A stretch of DNA of 64,000 nucleotides, taken from CAZWVI01 sp964637165. Lineage in GTDB: Bacteria; Planctomycetota; UBA1135. The notes under the pieces are model-generated. The model was not told where the DNA came from and did not search any database. It saw only the letters and a list, made by a program, of their open reading frames with translations. Positions within the stretch are counted from its first letter, which is position 1, and the number at the start of each line of letters is the position of its first letter. The stretch spans positions 1 to 64,000 of the forward strand of contig CAZWVI010000001.1 in the NCBI GenBank assembly GCA_964637165.1, given 5' to 3'. A program made the position numbers and the translations under genes. Positions 25,972 to 36,010 of this stretch are shown in pieces.

Positions 25972-26115
25972 CAAAAACGGGGTTAACCGACCCTGTTTGG
26001 GGTGGTATAGGATTTGCATGGTAACTGTGTTCTAATGAGTAGGATTCATTACCATGTTTCGGTCGAAAAACACTCCCCCCGTTCATGCCTTTTGCACGGT
26101 GGGCCTGAAAGCAAC

Positions 26116-29100
26116 GTGAAAACCCCCCTGACATTCTCGCGTGCGGCGTTCCTGCCGCTTTTCTTGGCCATTTTTGTGGCCTCATGTTTCAATTCCAATC
26201 AGCCAACTCTTGGCGCAGGCGTGCTCGGCTCGCTGCAACTTGAGGAGATTGCTTGGGGTCGCCTAGTTAACGTCCAAGACGTTGATGGCGTTCTAGTTGA
26301 GAGCGATGTGATCATCAATCCAGATTTGGATACCGATGGCCAGTTCTATGACATGGAAGTTAATCCGGTTTCCCAAGCGCAAACTTTAATTGTTCAACGC
26401 TCTTCGGGAACTGCCGACTTCAACATCTTGCTGGGAGCGGCGAAAGCTGGAATTGAAGTGGTTGAACCAAAAGCTGGTATTGACCCTCCGCCTTATTCGG
26501 TGATTCCCCGTAATGCGGCAATTCGTTTGCGCTTTAGTGATCCAGTTGATGCGAGCACTGTAACCGCTTCGTCAATTCAGGTTCTAACCGGTGATCCAGC
26601 CAGCCTGCCGCAATCTGTTCGTTACGTCGTACAAAACGACAACGCTGCTGATAAGGGTTATGTAATTATTGATCCAATTATTAGTGCTTACCAATCGGCA
26701 ACTCTTGGGCTGCCAACGAACCCAACTGGTTTCCCTGAATCGAGTGATTCACAAAACGACAATCTTTTGATTCGCATTCCGACCGAGCGCGATTTGTTGT
26801 TCGGGCAAGCAGAGGTTCTGAGCAACGAAAAAGGCACGCTTACTTTTAGTGTTGATGTTGATGAGCCCCAAGATGTTGCAGCGGATGGTAGCCCAGTTTC
26901 AATTCGTGTTTTACGCACCGGCAACCCCAATGACCCGTACAACGGTTTCTTGCGCGATGTTGTTCGCCCGACATTAGTAGCCATTCAAGACATTGGTATT
27001 TCTGCGATCACAGCTCCAAATGGCAGTGCTAATCCAGTGCGCGAGTTGACCTATAGCTTGTCGGCCGAATGGTGCGCTAATCTCACACCTAAAATCGGCG
27101 ATGTGATTGAGTTGCAAAATTCATTACTGTCCGTGCAAGCGATTAATAGTTACACCCCAATTATTGTTGAGGCATACACCTTAGATGGTTTTCTTGACCC
27201 TGCTCTGGCAACTCCAGTCGGCGCCAAGCTAAGCACTCGCTACGACCAGCGCGACGCTGCTCTGCAAATTTGCTACGTAGACATTTCACCGACACCTACT
27301 TGGAATGGTGCCGCCGCGCCACTATCTGTGGACCCCGGCGCAACTTTCGAAGTGACCTTCTCAGAGCCAATCGACCCGCTAACAGTTATGTCAATGCACT
27401 CCTTGGTGCTGACTGCTTTTGAGGAAGACGCTGCTACCTTCGGTGATGAATTACTATATTTCCGACACGCCAACTTGGGTTCCGAGTCAGCTTCGGCCTA
27501 CATTGACCGCCAACGTGGATATCACTTAGACGTTGATTTAAATGGAACGGTTGCAAGTTCTGAACGCGGCGGTCGCGTAGTGTTTGGTGCCATTCAGCCA
27601 GGTGCTGGTAGCCGCTCATTCACACTGGTTCCAACCGCTGGCCTCTTCGAGCCTAACACTGACGCTTTCTTGCAATTCTCTTTAGCCGTTAGAGATGGTA
27701 GCGATGGCATCCGCGACCTAGCTGGTTCACCGCTTGACTTCTCGGGATTCGTCGCTGGCTCACCAGCATTTGCTGATGCCGACGCTCAATTTACAACTAC
27801 TCCGGTTGCCGGCGAATCCATTAAGTACTTCTCTTTGAGAGCACTTTCGGTGGATGAAAACAATGATGGTCTCTCTGAATACGGCGGCCAGTTGTTCTAC
27901 GACCAAACAGGTGCGATCTCAGGCCGCTCGGCTGATTCATTTTCGCGCGATGCAGATCCCTCAAACGAATACGTTGGCGCCCAGTTGTCAGTAACTGCGG
28001 GTGTTCCTTACGAACCGCTAACTCCAGCGGGTTCAGTCGCAATGACCATGTTCCGAGTGCACGATTTAGGGTTTGGTTACTTAAACCCAGCTGAATACAA
28101 CCTTGATGTTGTGGGTATGGCTTGGTCACCACTTGGTGGTTCGGTATTCGATGATCAATTTGATCACATTTCCTTAGCCCTTGGGCACTCTGCATTCTTG
28201 CCTGATGAGGCACTTAACATTCAGGGTTTACCGGTTTACCCAAACTCTGGTCTAAACATTGCAGGCGGCTTTGATGACAACATCCTTGGTTTTACGCAAA
28301 AGGATCCACAAGGCCAACCGCTTTTCGACGAGTCGATTGTTTATGACGGCTCATACACCTTGCGGGAAATCAACCGAATAAACGCCGAGTCTGGAAATAC
28401 CATGTTGCCTTGGCCTGAATTTAGCCAAAGCTATACCTGGCGCGACACCAATATTCCAGACACCATTACCGGTGGACATCCACAGGACCTTGGTGCGCCA
28501 CCAACATACTGGTTAGCCAACAACAATCTGACCGATCCTATATGGGCACCAACCAAAGCGCCGTCGATTGCGATGCCTCTACTGGCGCGCTTTAGAACTT
28601 ACCCACGGTCAACCGGAAACGAGTTCGGTTCAAACACCTTCCAGGTAACTCAAATGGTTGCTAGTTCACAGTTGCCGGCATTTAGAGTGTTCTCTGCTGG
28701 GGGACTAGACTCTGCTGGAGATTGGCACTTTGTGATTCCAGATGATCCAGACACCGGTGGAACCATGCCAGTTGGCGGCTACGCAGCCGGACAAAAGACT
28801 TCCGCATTTGACACCTTCGTTTATTGGAGTGAAATCGATTTTGTGGTGCGCGTCTCACGAGTGTTTACTCACTGGTTTGACATGAGCGTGGCACTTCCAA
28901 CTGGCGGCGCGATTGGCGTTTTGTTGGAGCCTGAAAATTCAAACCAGCCAACCGGTACTTATGTCACGGTTGAATTACGCGGAGCGGAGCAGGTCGCACA
29001 TGGTGGCGACCCAACTCAGCAGCCATCACCTCTCACTGACGCTGCAACAGACTTCAATGACTTTGCAGAGTACTCTGCTGCGGGCAACGGTGATGTTAGT

Positions 29101-29253
29101 TCACCTTCGGAGTGGACAACAAATTTTGCCGATCTTGAAGCGCAGAATTACCGCTACTTTCAAGTACGTTTAACTTTTGTCAATAACACTACACAAGGAA
29201 CTGAGCCGTCAATGGATGGTCTTGGAATCGCATGGAAGTGGTCAACCCTCTAA
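26116..29253 (+). CDS. Large Ig-like lipoprotein, paralogue B
   Basis: Lipoprotein of 1045 aa. GTG 26116 is chosen because it gives a compact signal peptide (M-K-T-P-L-T-F-S-R-A...L-A-I-F-V-A-S-C, C24); the in-frame extension to 26014 would bury it. Same plan as A and C: E-I-A-W-G-R-L-V-N-V near the start, N-A-A-I-R-L-R-F-S-D-P-V-D-A-S-T-V Ig-like block, D-E-N-N-D-G-L-S-E calcium-type loop, G-M-A-W-S-P-L-G-G, Y-T-W-R-D and V-V-R-V-S-R-V-F-T-H-W-F. It is the most divergent of the three and has few cysteines. Function unknown. Confidence 0.82.
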   Translation: MKTPLTFSRAAFLPLFLAIFVASCFNSNQPTLGAGVLGSLQLEEIAWGRLVNVQDVDGVLVESDVIINPDLDTDGQFYDMEVNPVSQAQTLIVQRSSGTADFNILLGAAKAGIEVVEPKAGIDPPPYSVIPRNAAIRLRFSDPVDASTVTASSIQVLTGDPASLPQSVRYVVQNDNAADKGYVIIDPIISAYQSATLGLPTNPTGFPESSDSQNDNLLIRIPTERDLLFGQAEVLSNEKGTLTFSVDVDEPQDVAADGSPVSIRVLRTGNPNDPYNGFLRDVVRPTLVAIQDIGISAITAPNGSANPVRELTYSLSAEWCANLTPKIGDVIELQNSLLSVQAINSYTPIIVEAYTLDGFLDPALATPVGAKLSTRYDQRDAALQICYVDISPTPTWNGAAAPLSVDPGATFEVTFSEPIDPLTVMSMHSLVLTAFEEDAATFGDELLYFRHANLGSESASAYIDRQRGYHLDVDLNGTVASSERGGRVVFGAIQPGAGSRSFTLVPTAGLFEPNTDAFLQFSLAVRDGSDGIRDLAGSPLDFSGFVAGSPAFADADAQFTTTPVAGESIKYFSLRALSVDENNDGLSEYGGQLFYDQTGAISGRSADSFSRDADPSNEYVGAQLSVTAGVPYEPLTPAGSVAMTMFRVHDLGFGYLNPAEYNLDVVGMAWSPLGGSVFDDQFDHISLALGHSAFLPDEALNIQGLPVYPNSGLNIAGGFDDNILGFTQKDPQGQPLFDESIVYDGSYTLREINRINAESGNTMLPWPEFSQSYTWRDTNIPDTITGGHPQDLGAPPTYWLANNNLTDPIWAPTKAPSIAMPLLARFRTYPRSTGNEFGSNTFQVTQMVASSQLPAFRVFSAGGLDSAGDWHFVIPDDPDTGGTMPVGGYAAGQKTSAFDTFVYWSEIDFVVRVSRVFTHWFDMSVALPTGGAIGVLLEPENSNQPTGTYVTVELRGAEQVAHGGDPTQQPSPLTDAATDFNDFAEYSAAGNGDVSSPSEWTTNFADLEAQNYRYFQVRLTFVNNTTQGTEPSMDGLGIAWKWSTL

Positions 29254-29264
29254 TAAAAAAGTAA

Positions 29265-32200
29265 ATGTTTAACCCACAATCCCGCTCAACTAATAAAGGT
29301 ACTCCCCGGTCCTTCGGTTCGCGGCTGTGTGTTGTTTCGCTCCTAATTTTTAGTTCTTGCTTTGGTGGAGCCTCTCCATCAAATTCCGCAGGAACTGGTC
29401 GTAGTACCCTCTTCTTGGAGAATGTCGAATGGGGCCGCCTCGTCGATGTTCTTGATAGTAATGGCGTAATCGTTGAAACCGACGTGTTAATCCGTGAAAG
29501 CTTGCAAGATCAATTGGGCTTCTACTCACTCGGCTTAAACCCGCTAACGCAATCGGAAATCCTCACTATCGAACGCAGTTCGAGTGATTCTGAATTCCAA
29601 CAGTTGTTAGATGCCGCCCAAGTTGGTCGTTCATCGGTTGCAACCAAGGGATTGGATGGCGCGCCGCCATTTTCACTGGTCGCGAGAAATGGAGCCATGC
29701 GACTTCAGTTTTCGGAAATCCTCGATCCAGATTCAGTTAATCGTGACACCATTCAGATTGCCTTTGGCGATCCACCGACTGGCGCGCAACAGGTGCGCTA
29801 CATTGTTGATAACGATGTGATTGGTGCTGACGGTAAACCGAAAGGCGTGGTGATTGTCGACCCAACGGTGTCTCGTTTTGACTCAGCAAATTTGGGTATT
29901 TCACAAAACGGAACTGGCTTTCCTGAATCATTCGACTCGGAAAGTCCAAATATTGACATGCGCATTCCAACCGTGATTGACCCGGTCGAGGGACAATTCG
30001 AAGTGTTGCGCAACTTGGCTGGCAATCAAAGTATTTCGCCAACTACATCGGATCCTCTTGAGTACACCCAACTTGGCAACAACCCGGTAATTGTGCGGGC
30101 ATTTAGGTCTGGTAATTCAAGTGACCCATATAACGGCTTCATGATTGACAATAGCCGTCCGGAAATGGTGGGGGAGTTTGAAACTTCAATCACTTCAATT
30201 CAAGAGGCCAGCTTTGATCCAAATCTGCTAACCGTAGAATATTCATTGGACGCCGTTTTTTGTCGTGATGTCACCCCTAAACTGGGTGATGTTTTCGAGC
30301 TGGATGGCAATTTGATTTTGGTGTCACGTATCGAAGACGCGAGTCGTCCTGAAAATTACATTATTTCAGGCTCTGAAATTGGCGGCACTTCGGTACCGCG
30401 GGGAGATTTTTCAGCCGACCCGCTTGGTGCAAGTTTGACCACTAGCTATGGTTCAGCCGATGCGCAATTCCAGCTCTGCTTTGTCCGTTTTGATCCCGAG
30501 CCAGAGTTCGGACTTCCAGCACGAGGCATTGATCCAATGTCAACATTGACCTTGCGCTTTAACGAACCAATTGATGTCGCAACGGTAAAAGCATTAGAGT
30601 CTTTTCTTTGTGTTTCATACTTAGTCTCACCTGTCCAGCCAAATGGATCCTCAAGTCAGGAAGAAATTGACGCGTGGCCAGCTCGCCAATTCGGCTATCC
30701 AAACCCAGAAACCGTCGCTAGCTACATTGACCGCCAAAGTGGCTATCAACTTTCGGGATCCGGTAGTGGCCGAATTAAATTCGGAACGGTTATCGCGTCC
30801 CCAGATGGACGGGAATACACCTTGGTGCCGAGTTTCGGAATCACCGACTCTCATGACGATGGCGGAAATCTGCGAATTGCTGTTGCTGTTCGTGACGGCT
30901 CAGACGGAATTCTTGACCTCGCTGGAAACCAACTCAACCTGAATGCCTTTGTTGCGGGCAATCAAGGTCAAGATGAGTTAGTTACACCTGGCCCAACCAA
31001 CCCCTGGCCAAGAGACCGCTACTTCTCTCTGCGCTTTAACAGCACTGACGAAAACGGTGATGGCCTAGCGGAATTCGCTGGCCAATTTGATTTTTCAAAC
31101 CCTGGCGAAATGGCCGGCCGAGATGTCGCACGTTTTCCACGCCAAGCCGACCTGTCAAACGCCTACGTTGCTCAGCGCATCGCCTTTAGTCAAGGTTTGA
31201 TGACCCCGCTGACCCCAGCTGGCGCAGTCTTGCATACATGTTGGCCTTACCACTTACTTGGCTTTGGGCTGTTCACAGTTTCGGAATTGAACGTTGACAT
31301 TGAAGGCATGAACTGGGCACCTTTTGGTGGCACGGTTTTTGACGATTTGTTCTTCCGTTATTCGTTGGCTCTTTCTCACTGTGAGCGAACACCTGACGAC
31401 TTGATTGATACTCAGTCAGGCTATCCCGCCTACAAAAACTCAGGTCTTCAAAGAAATAAAGACTTTGATGAGAACGTTCTCGGTTGGACCCCAACCAACA
31501 CCGAGCATGACGAAGTAGTTGTGGCGGACAGTCAGTACAATATTTCTGCTGGTAATGTTTTTGAAGCCACAAGTGGTACCAAGATGATGCCGTGGATGGA
31601 CTTTGATACCACCTACACTTGGCGCGACACCAATATTTCTCAGTACGGTACTCTTGATGGGGCCGGATTCATGGGGGGTAAAAGTGGCGGCTTCCTGAAC
31701 CCAGAGGTGACTGGTCTCGACAAAATTTGGGGACCGGAAGAGCACCGTTCAATTGGTGTTCCTCTGCTTGCGCGTTTCCGCTGTTACCCGAAAGGTGAAA
31801 AATTTGGAACCAACGGTTTCCAAGTTCAGATTATGGTTGGCTCGTCAGCCTTGCCAGCTTTCCGTGTTTATTCGGCAGGCGGACGTGATAGTTCAGGTAC
31901 TTGGCACCAAGTTATTCCTGATGATCCAGGCGCTGATGGTACTTACCCAGGTGGTGGATTTAACACCAGCACCGGTGTTGGCACCAAAGCCTATGGTCCA
32001 GAACTCTACTGGCATCAATTTGACTTCGTTGTTCGTATTTCCCGAGTGTATACCCACTGGTTCGCATTTGGCGGCGACCCTATTCAAATTAGTGGTGTAA
32101 CAATGGAGCCTCGCCCAGAATTTCAACCACTTGGCACCGAAATAGTAGTTGAATTCCGCGGCTCGGCCGACGTAAACACTACCAACTGTGACCCGAACGA

Positions 32201-32435
32201 CATCTTAAATGATGCAAACGTTCTGGACCTGTACGGAGATAAATATGAATTCCCAGAGGGATGTGGCGTGGTCGCTACACCAACTGGTTGGAATTCTGAT
32301 GTCTCCCATCTGCTCAACCATTCGAGCGGTCAAAAATTCGACTTCTTCCAAATTCGAATGACATTCGTCTCCAACATTGAAATGGAAATTAAGCCGGTGC
32401 TGGATGGCCTGGGCTTTGCATGGAGCGTTGATTGA
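29265..32435 (+). CDS. Large Ig-like lipoprotein, paralogue C
   Basis: Lipoprotein of 1056 aa, the same length as paralogue A and clearly its closest relative by eye over the whole length. Examples are G-T-G-R after the signal peptide, V-E-W-G-R-L-V-D-V-L-D, and F-G-L-P-A-R-G-I-D-P. A-R-Q-F-G-Y-P and G-S-G-S-G-R-I-K-F-G also match. Lipobox F-S-S-C (C32). The calcium-type loop reads D-E-N-G-D-G-L-A-E. It starts 11 bp after B, so B and C are probably co-transcribed. A/C similarity being higher than either to B suggests duplication with B arising earlier. Confidence 0.85.
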   Translation: MFNPQSRSTNKGTPRSFGSRLCVVSLLIFSSCFGGASPSNSAGTGRSTLFLENVEWGRLVDVLDSNGVIVETDVLIRESLQDQLGFYSLGLNPLTQSEILTIERSSSDSEFQQLLDAAQVGRSSVATKGLDGAPPFSLVARNGAMRLQFSEILDPDSVNRDTIQIAFGDPPTGAQQVRYIVDNDVIGADGKPKGVVIVDPTVSRFDSANLGISQNGTGFPESFDSESPNIDMRIPTVIDPVEGQFEVLRNLAGNQSISPTTSDPLEYTQLGNNPVIVRAFRSGNSSDPYNGFMIDNSRPEMVGEFETSITSIQEASFDPNLLTVEYSLDAVFCRDVTPKLGDVFELDGNLILVSRIEDASRPENYIISGSEIGGTSVPRGDFSADPLGASLTTSYGSADAQFQLCFVRFDPEPEFGLPARGIDPMSTLTLRFNEPIDVATVKALESFLCVSYLVSPVQPNGSSSQEEIDAWPARQFGYPNPETVASYIDRQSGYQLSGSGSGRIKFGTVIASPDGREYTLVPSFGITDSHDDGGNLRIAVAVRDGSDGILDLAGNQLNLNAFVAGNQGQDELVTPGPTNPWPRDRYFSLRFNSTDENGDGLAEFAGQFDFSNPGEMAGRDVARFPRQADLSNAYVAQRIAFSQGLMTPLTPAGAVLHTCWPYHLLGFGLFTVSELNVDIEGMNWAPFGGTVFDDLFFRYSLALSHCERTPDDLIDTQSGYPAYKNSGLQRNKDFDENVLGWTPTNTEHDEVVVADSQYNISAGNVFEATSGTKMMPWMDFDTTYTWRDTNISQYGTLDGAGFMGGKSGGFLNPEVTGLDKIWGPEEHRSIGVPLLARFRCYPKGEKFGTNGFQVQIMVGSSALPAFRVYSAGGRDSSGTWHQVIPDDPGADGTYPGGGFNTSTGVGTKAYGPELYWHQFDFVVRISRVYTHWFAFGGDPIQISGVTMEPRPEFQPLGTEIVVEFRGSADVNTTNCDPNDILNDANVLDLYGDKYEFPEGCGVVATPTGWNSDVSHLLNHSSGQKFDFFQIRMTFVSNIEMEIKPVLDGLGFAWSVD

Positions 32436-32449
32436 CACTACCCCCCGCG

Positions 32450-35400
32450 ATGACAAACAAAAACCTCACCTCGCGCCTAGCGCTTTTCCTTCCACTTGCT
32501 TTTCTTGCCGGATGTTTCGGTTCTGCTGATGGTGGCACCAACGCTAGCAATTACTCTGGCAACTTCGAGTTCGTTTCCGCAAACATTTCCGATGGAGATG
32601 TTTGGGAGCTAAACCGACCAATTGTTTTAACCTTCAATCACCCAGTTGATCCATCATCAATGGGATTCGGCTCGATCCGATTGCGCGCACTTGATAGTGC
32701 GGTGGTTGGTAATCCAGTAACAGGGAGCTTTGAAATCCTCGCCGGAACTCAAGGTGTAGCAGTGGCCTTCAGGCCCAGTTGTCCGACTAATTTCGACAAC
32801 TCTAACGGGGCATTTGTTCCTGGTGGGTATGACTATGAAATTAGTTTGCCAACAGCTGACAATTTCGGTGCCTCAACATTGCGCGACACCGATGGCCGTG
32901 GTTTGCAAGTCGGCATGACTCGAACCTTTCGTTCGCCAATCGATCCAGTTGAACCACTTTTCATTGATACCAAAGCTGGTCCAGTTGTTCTGGATACATC
33001 TATTAGCGCGCCGACAGGTTTAAACTTGTTCACCGACCCAGACCCGGTAATTGAAATCCTTTTCGACCAGCCCATTAATGCGGACGAATCAAACTTGAGC
33101 GCTAGTCTGGTGCGTCTGGTGTACTCCGATGGTGAAATTGGTTCTGGTCAAGAACTAAGTTTCAATGACGCGAATGTAGTCCCTGGTAATGTTGTGCTTA
33201 ATAATAACTGTACTGCAACTGGCGCCAGTGTCTACTACCTAGTGTCTGGCGTTTTATTGCCAAATCGCAATTACCGAATTGAGTTGGAGGCAGCATTTGA
33301 GGATCTGTCAGGTCAAACCAACTCACAAGAACAAGTGTCCTCTGCGTTCGCGTCCCCATCTTTGGATAGCTATTACGCAAGCACTGGCGGCTTTGCTGAT
33401 AGTAACGACCAAAGCTATGACGAAGTGCGAGATTTCTTCGCCGACTCAACATTGCTTGACAACAACGCTGAGCTTGCATTCCCGACCGCCGATTTCGGAT
33501 TTGGTGGCATCACTGCGGCCTTTGACTTCCCCGGCAACCAAGTTGATTCAAGTCAAGACCTATACGTTGCACCTTTCCAAACTTTGGAATTGAATACAAC
33601 TGGTACTTACATTTTTACCGATTCCAACGGACGTGAATTCGTCATGCAAGATGGAGTGCTGGAACTCGATGACATTTTGGTTGACGACTCAGCTTACTTG
33701 CGTGGTTACGGTGACAATCCACTGATCATTTACGCAACTGGTGAAGCCAACATTCGGGGCGTACTTGACGTCAGCGGTGACAACTCACAAACACCTCCGG
33801 CAATTACATTCCCATACATTCCTGAGCCTGGCGCGGCCGGCCAGTGTGGTGGTGGAGATGGTGGCGATGCATCGGCAGAAACCGAAATGGAAACCTTGCG
33901 CGCTGGTCGTGGTGAAGGAGCCTTTGGTTTAGGTATTGGCGGCGGCGGCGGCGAAGGCTCTGTTACTTGGTACGTTGACGATCCGAACAATAACTGGAAC
34001 CCTTATTACCCAGTCATGGAAGCTGAAATTGCAGCCGGTGGAGCGGGCGGTACTTTCGCCATGACTCCAAACGTCGCAGTGACTTGGGCACTATGGGATG
34101 GCGATTCCAACCCGAGTGCTTTTGACGATGCCGGTCCTGACTTGCGCGTTGACCGCCACACTGTTTTTGATGCAGGTGGTGGAGTGATTGATGCCGCTGA
34201 GGTTGCAGCTTGGTTTACCGGTGGAGAAGATGGCTTGCGAGGAAATTCTTGGCGCCAAAACAACACCAACGAACCTCCGGGAAGCGCAACCCAACCATTT
34301 GGCCAGTACGGTGGATACGGCATGGAAGACCTGGAACGGGACGAGGATGCCGGAGACTTCAACAGCCTCGATCCAGCTTGGATTACCAATGGACCAACAT
34401 CGGCTGACCCACAGCCGGCATTTGGTTTTGGGCACCCAACTAATGGTGCTGATCAAGGCTATACAAATACTAGTGTTTTTGCAGTTACAGCATCAACCAA
34501 CGATGATTTCTGGGGCAGTCGTTATAACGGCTTCGATAGTCCGCCATCCTTGGTGCTCGGCGAACTTGCCAGCCCTTGGGCAGGCGTTGGTGGTGGAGGA
34601 TCAGGTGATTCCTCAGTTGTTGTTCGAGTCGATGTCGACTCGGACAGTTTCCTCGAGCCAATCTCAGATTTCTTCCCAGACCCTGACTTCCCAAACCTAA
34701 CTACCCTGGATTACTTTAAGGGTGCTGCTGGTGGCGGTGGTGGAGGTCAACTTCAATTGATGAGCATCGGACCAATTATCCTTGGCACCAATGCGCGCAT
34801 CCTGGCCAATGGTGGCTCAGGTGCTGGCGGCGAAAGTGATTGGTCCTTAACCACTCAAGTATCTGGTTCTGGCGGTGGCTCTGGAGGACACATTATTTTG
34901 AACTCGGCATCCGGTTTGGATCTGTCGGCTTTAGACCTTGGCGCAAACCCCGAAGCTGCTGCATCGCTTGATATGATTCAAGCAATTGGTGGTCGTCGTG
35001 GTTGGTCAGGCTCTGAACTAATCACCACTTCCGGTGGTGGTGAGGGAGATGGAAACTCTGACTTTATGATTGGCCGCGGTGGGGCTGGTGGTAACGGAGT
35101 GGTACAAATCCACTTACCTGAACCATTGTCTGACATCGGCTGGCACTTGAATTCATCTGCTGGCGCGGCCGATTACATGACTCACTCAAACTTAGCTGGT
35201 GCAGTTGATACCGACCGAGTGGAAGATCTTTTGGATAAGATTTGTGAGCCACGTCCCTACGCTTTGATTCCGGTCTACTCACCTAAAACCCAAATTCAAA
35301 CCCGTTGGTTTGATACTGGTCTTGCAGGTGCGCGCGCTCCGGCGAACGCCGTTGGGCCATGGCCAGCATTTGGTAATGCTGTGCAATTTTTTGCTGGAAC

Positions 35401-36007
35401 TGACCCGGTAACAGGAAGTGTGCTTAGCACCGGCGAAGTTGTTGACGCCGGAAGTTCCGTCGCAACGGGCAGTACTGTCAATGCCTTGATTACAAGTAAC
35501 GAAGTTTACATCTACAGTGCATCGGCCTTAGCAAACCCCTTTGCCGGACAGTTGCTAACAAATCCAGCGCTTTTGATTGGATACGACTTCTTGCCGGATT
35601 CCACCGGTAGCTCCGTGTTTGAAATTTCTGATGCAAGCTACAACGTAAGCTCGGACGTCTTAACGCTGACAACAGCCTCGACCGATGGAGATTTGACTGC
35701 CGCCCTAAACGGGTCAAACCCAGTTTGGCAAGTGCGCCAAAAATTCTTCCGACTTTCTACCAGCGGCTTCCGAGATCGCTTACCAAACCAGTCTGATGTA
35801 ATGTTTGAATTCCAGGGAGCAAGTGACCAAGATGATCCAGGAAGCTTCACTAGTTGGACTACAGACCCAGCCAATGGTGCTGTTCTTGATGGTTCAAGGT
35901 TTATTAGAATGCGGATTACCTTCGACATCAACGCTGGTCTTGGTGCGCTTGGACTGGGCAACGAACGCCCATCATTGGAGTACTACAAGTTGCCATTCGG
36001 CTTCTAG
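32450..36007 (+). CDS. Very large glycine-rich lipoprotein D
   Basis: Lipoprotein of 1185 aa. ATG 32450 is preferred over the in-frame TTG 32432. Signal peptide ends L-A-G-C (C22). An Ig-like region is seen at about 30-150 (R-P-I-V-L-T-F-N-H-P-V-D-P-S-S-M). The middle, about 450-850, has many Gly clusters (G-G-G-G-G-E-G, G-A-A-G-G-G-G-G-G-Q-L, G-G-S-G-A-G-G-E) between short beta-rich stretches such as I-L-V-D-D-S-A-Y-L-R-G-Y-G-D-N-P-L. This suggests a repetitive beta structure on the cell surface. It shares this design with gene F (42936). No catalytic motif seen. Four bases separate its stop from the next frame. Confidence 0.82.
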   Translation: MTNKNLTSRLALFLPLAFLAGCFGSADGGTNASNYSGNFEFVSANISDGDVWELNRPIVLTFNHPVDPSSMGFGSIRLRALDSAVVGNPVTGSFEILAGTQGVAVAFRPSCPTNFDNSNGAFVPGGYDYEISLPTADNFGASTLRDTDGRGLQVGMTRTFRSPIDPVEPLFIDTKAGPVVLDTSISAPTGLNLFTDPDPVIEILFDQPINADESNLSASLVRLVYSDGEIGSGQELSFNDANVVPGNVVLNNNCTATGASVYYLVSGVLLPNRNYRIELEAAFEDLSGQTNSQEQVSSAFASPSLDSYYASTGGFADSNDQSYDEVRDFFADSTLLDNNAELAFPTADFGFGGITAAFDFPGNQVDSSQDLYVAPFQTLELNTTGTYIFTDSNGREFVMQDGVLELDDILVDDSAYLRGYGDNPLIIYATGEANIRGVLDVSGDNSQTPPAITFPYIPEPGAAGQCGGGDGGDASAETEMETLRAGRGEGAFGLGIGGGGGEGSVTWYVDDPNNNWNPYYPVMEAEIAAGGAGGTFAMTPNVAVTWALWDGDSNPSAFDDAGPDLRVDRHTVFDAGGGVIDAAEVAAWFTGGEDGLRGNSWRQNNTNEPPGSATQPFGQYGGYGMEDLERDEDAGDFNSLDPAWITNGPTSADPQPAFGFGHPTNGADQGYTNTSVFAVTASTNDDFWGSRYNGFDSPPSLVLGELASPWAGVGGGGSGDSSVVVRVDVDSDSFLEPISDFFPDPDFPNLTTLDYFKGAAGGGGGGQLQLMSIGPIILGTNARILANGGSGAGGESDWSLTTQVSGSGGGSGGHIILNSASGLDLSALDLGANPEAAASLDMIQAIGGRRGWSGSELITTSGGGEGDGNSDFMIGRGGAGGNGVVQIHLPEPLSDIGWHLNSSAGAADYMTHSNLAGAVDTDRVEDLLDKICEPRPYALIPVYSPKTQIQTRWFDTGLAGARAPANAVGPWPAFGNAVQFFAGTDPVTGSVLSTGEVVDAGSSVATGSTVNALITSNEVYIYSASALANPFAGQLLTNPALLIGYDFLPDSTGSSVFEISDASYNVSSDVLTLTTASTDGDLTAALNGSNPVWQVRQKFFRLSTSGFRDRLPNQSDVMFEFQGASDQDDPGSFTSWTTDPANGAVLDGSRFIRMRITFDINAGLGALGLGNERPSLEYYKLPFGF

Positions 36008-36010
36008 AAC

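Noticed and set aside
26014..26115. 34-residue N-terminal extension of lipoprotein B
   Set aside because: It would place a polar stretch before the signal peptide; GTG 26116 yields a normal lipoprotein signal.
34188..34700. 170-aa alternate-frame open reading frame inside glycine-rich lipoprotein D
   Set aside because: Long shadow frames are expected in GGN-rich DNA; no start signal or protein-like composition.
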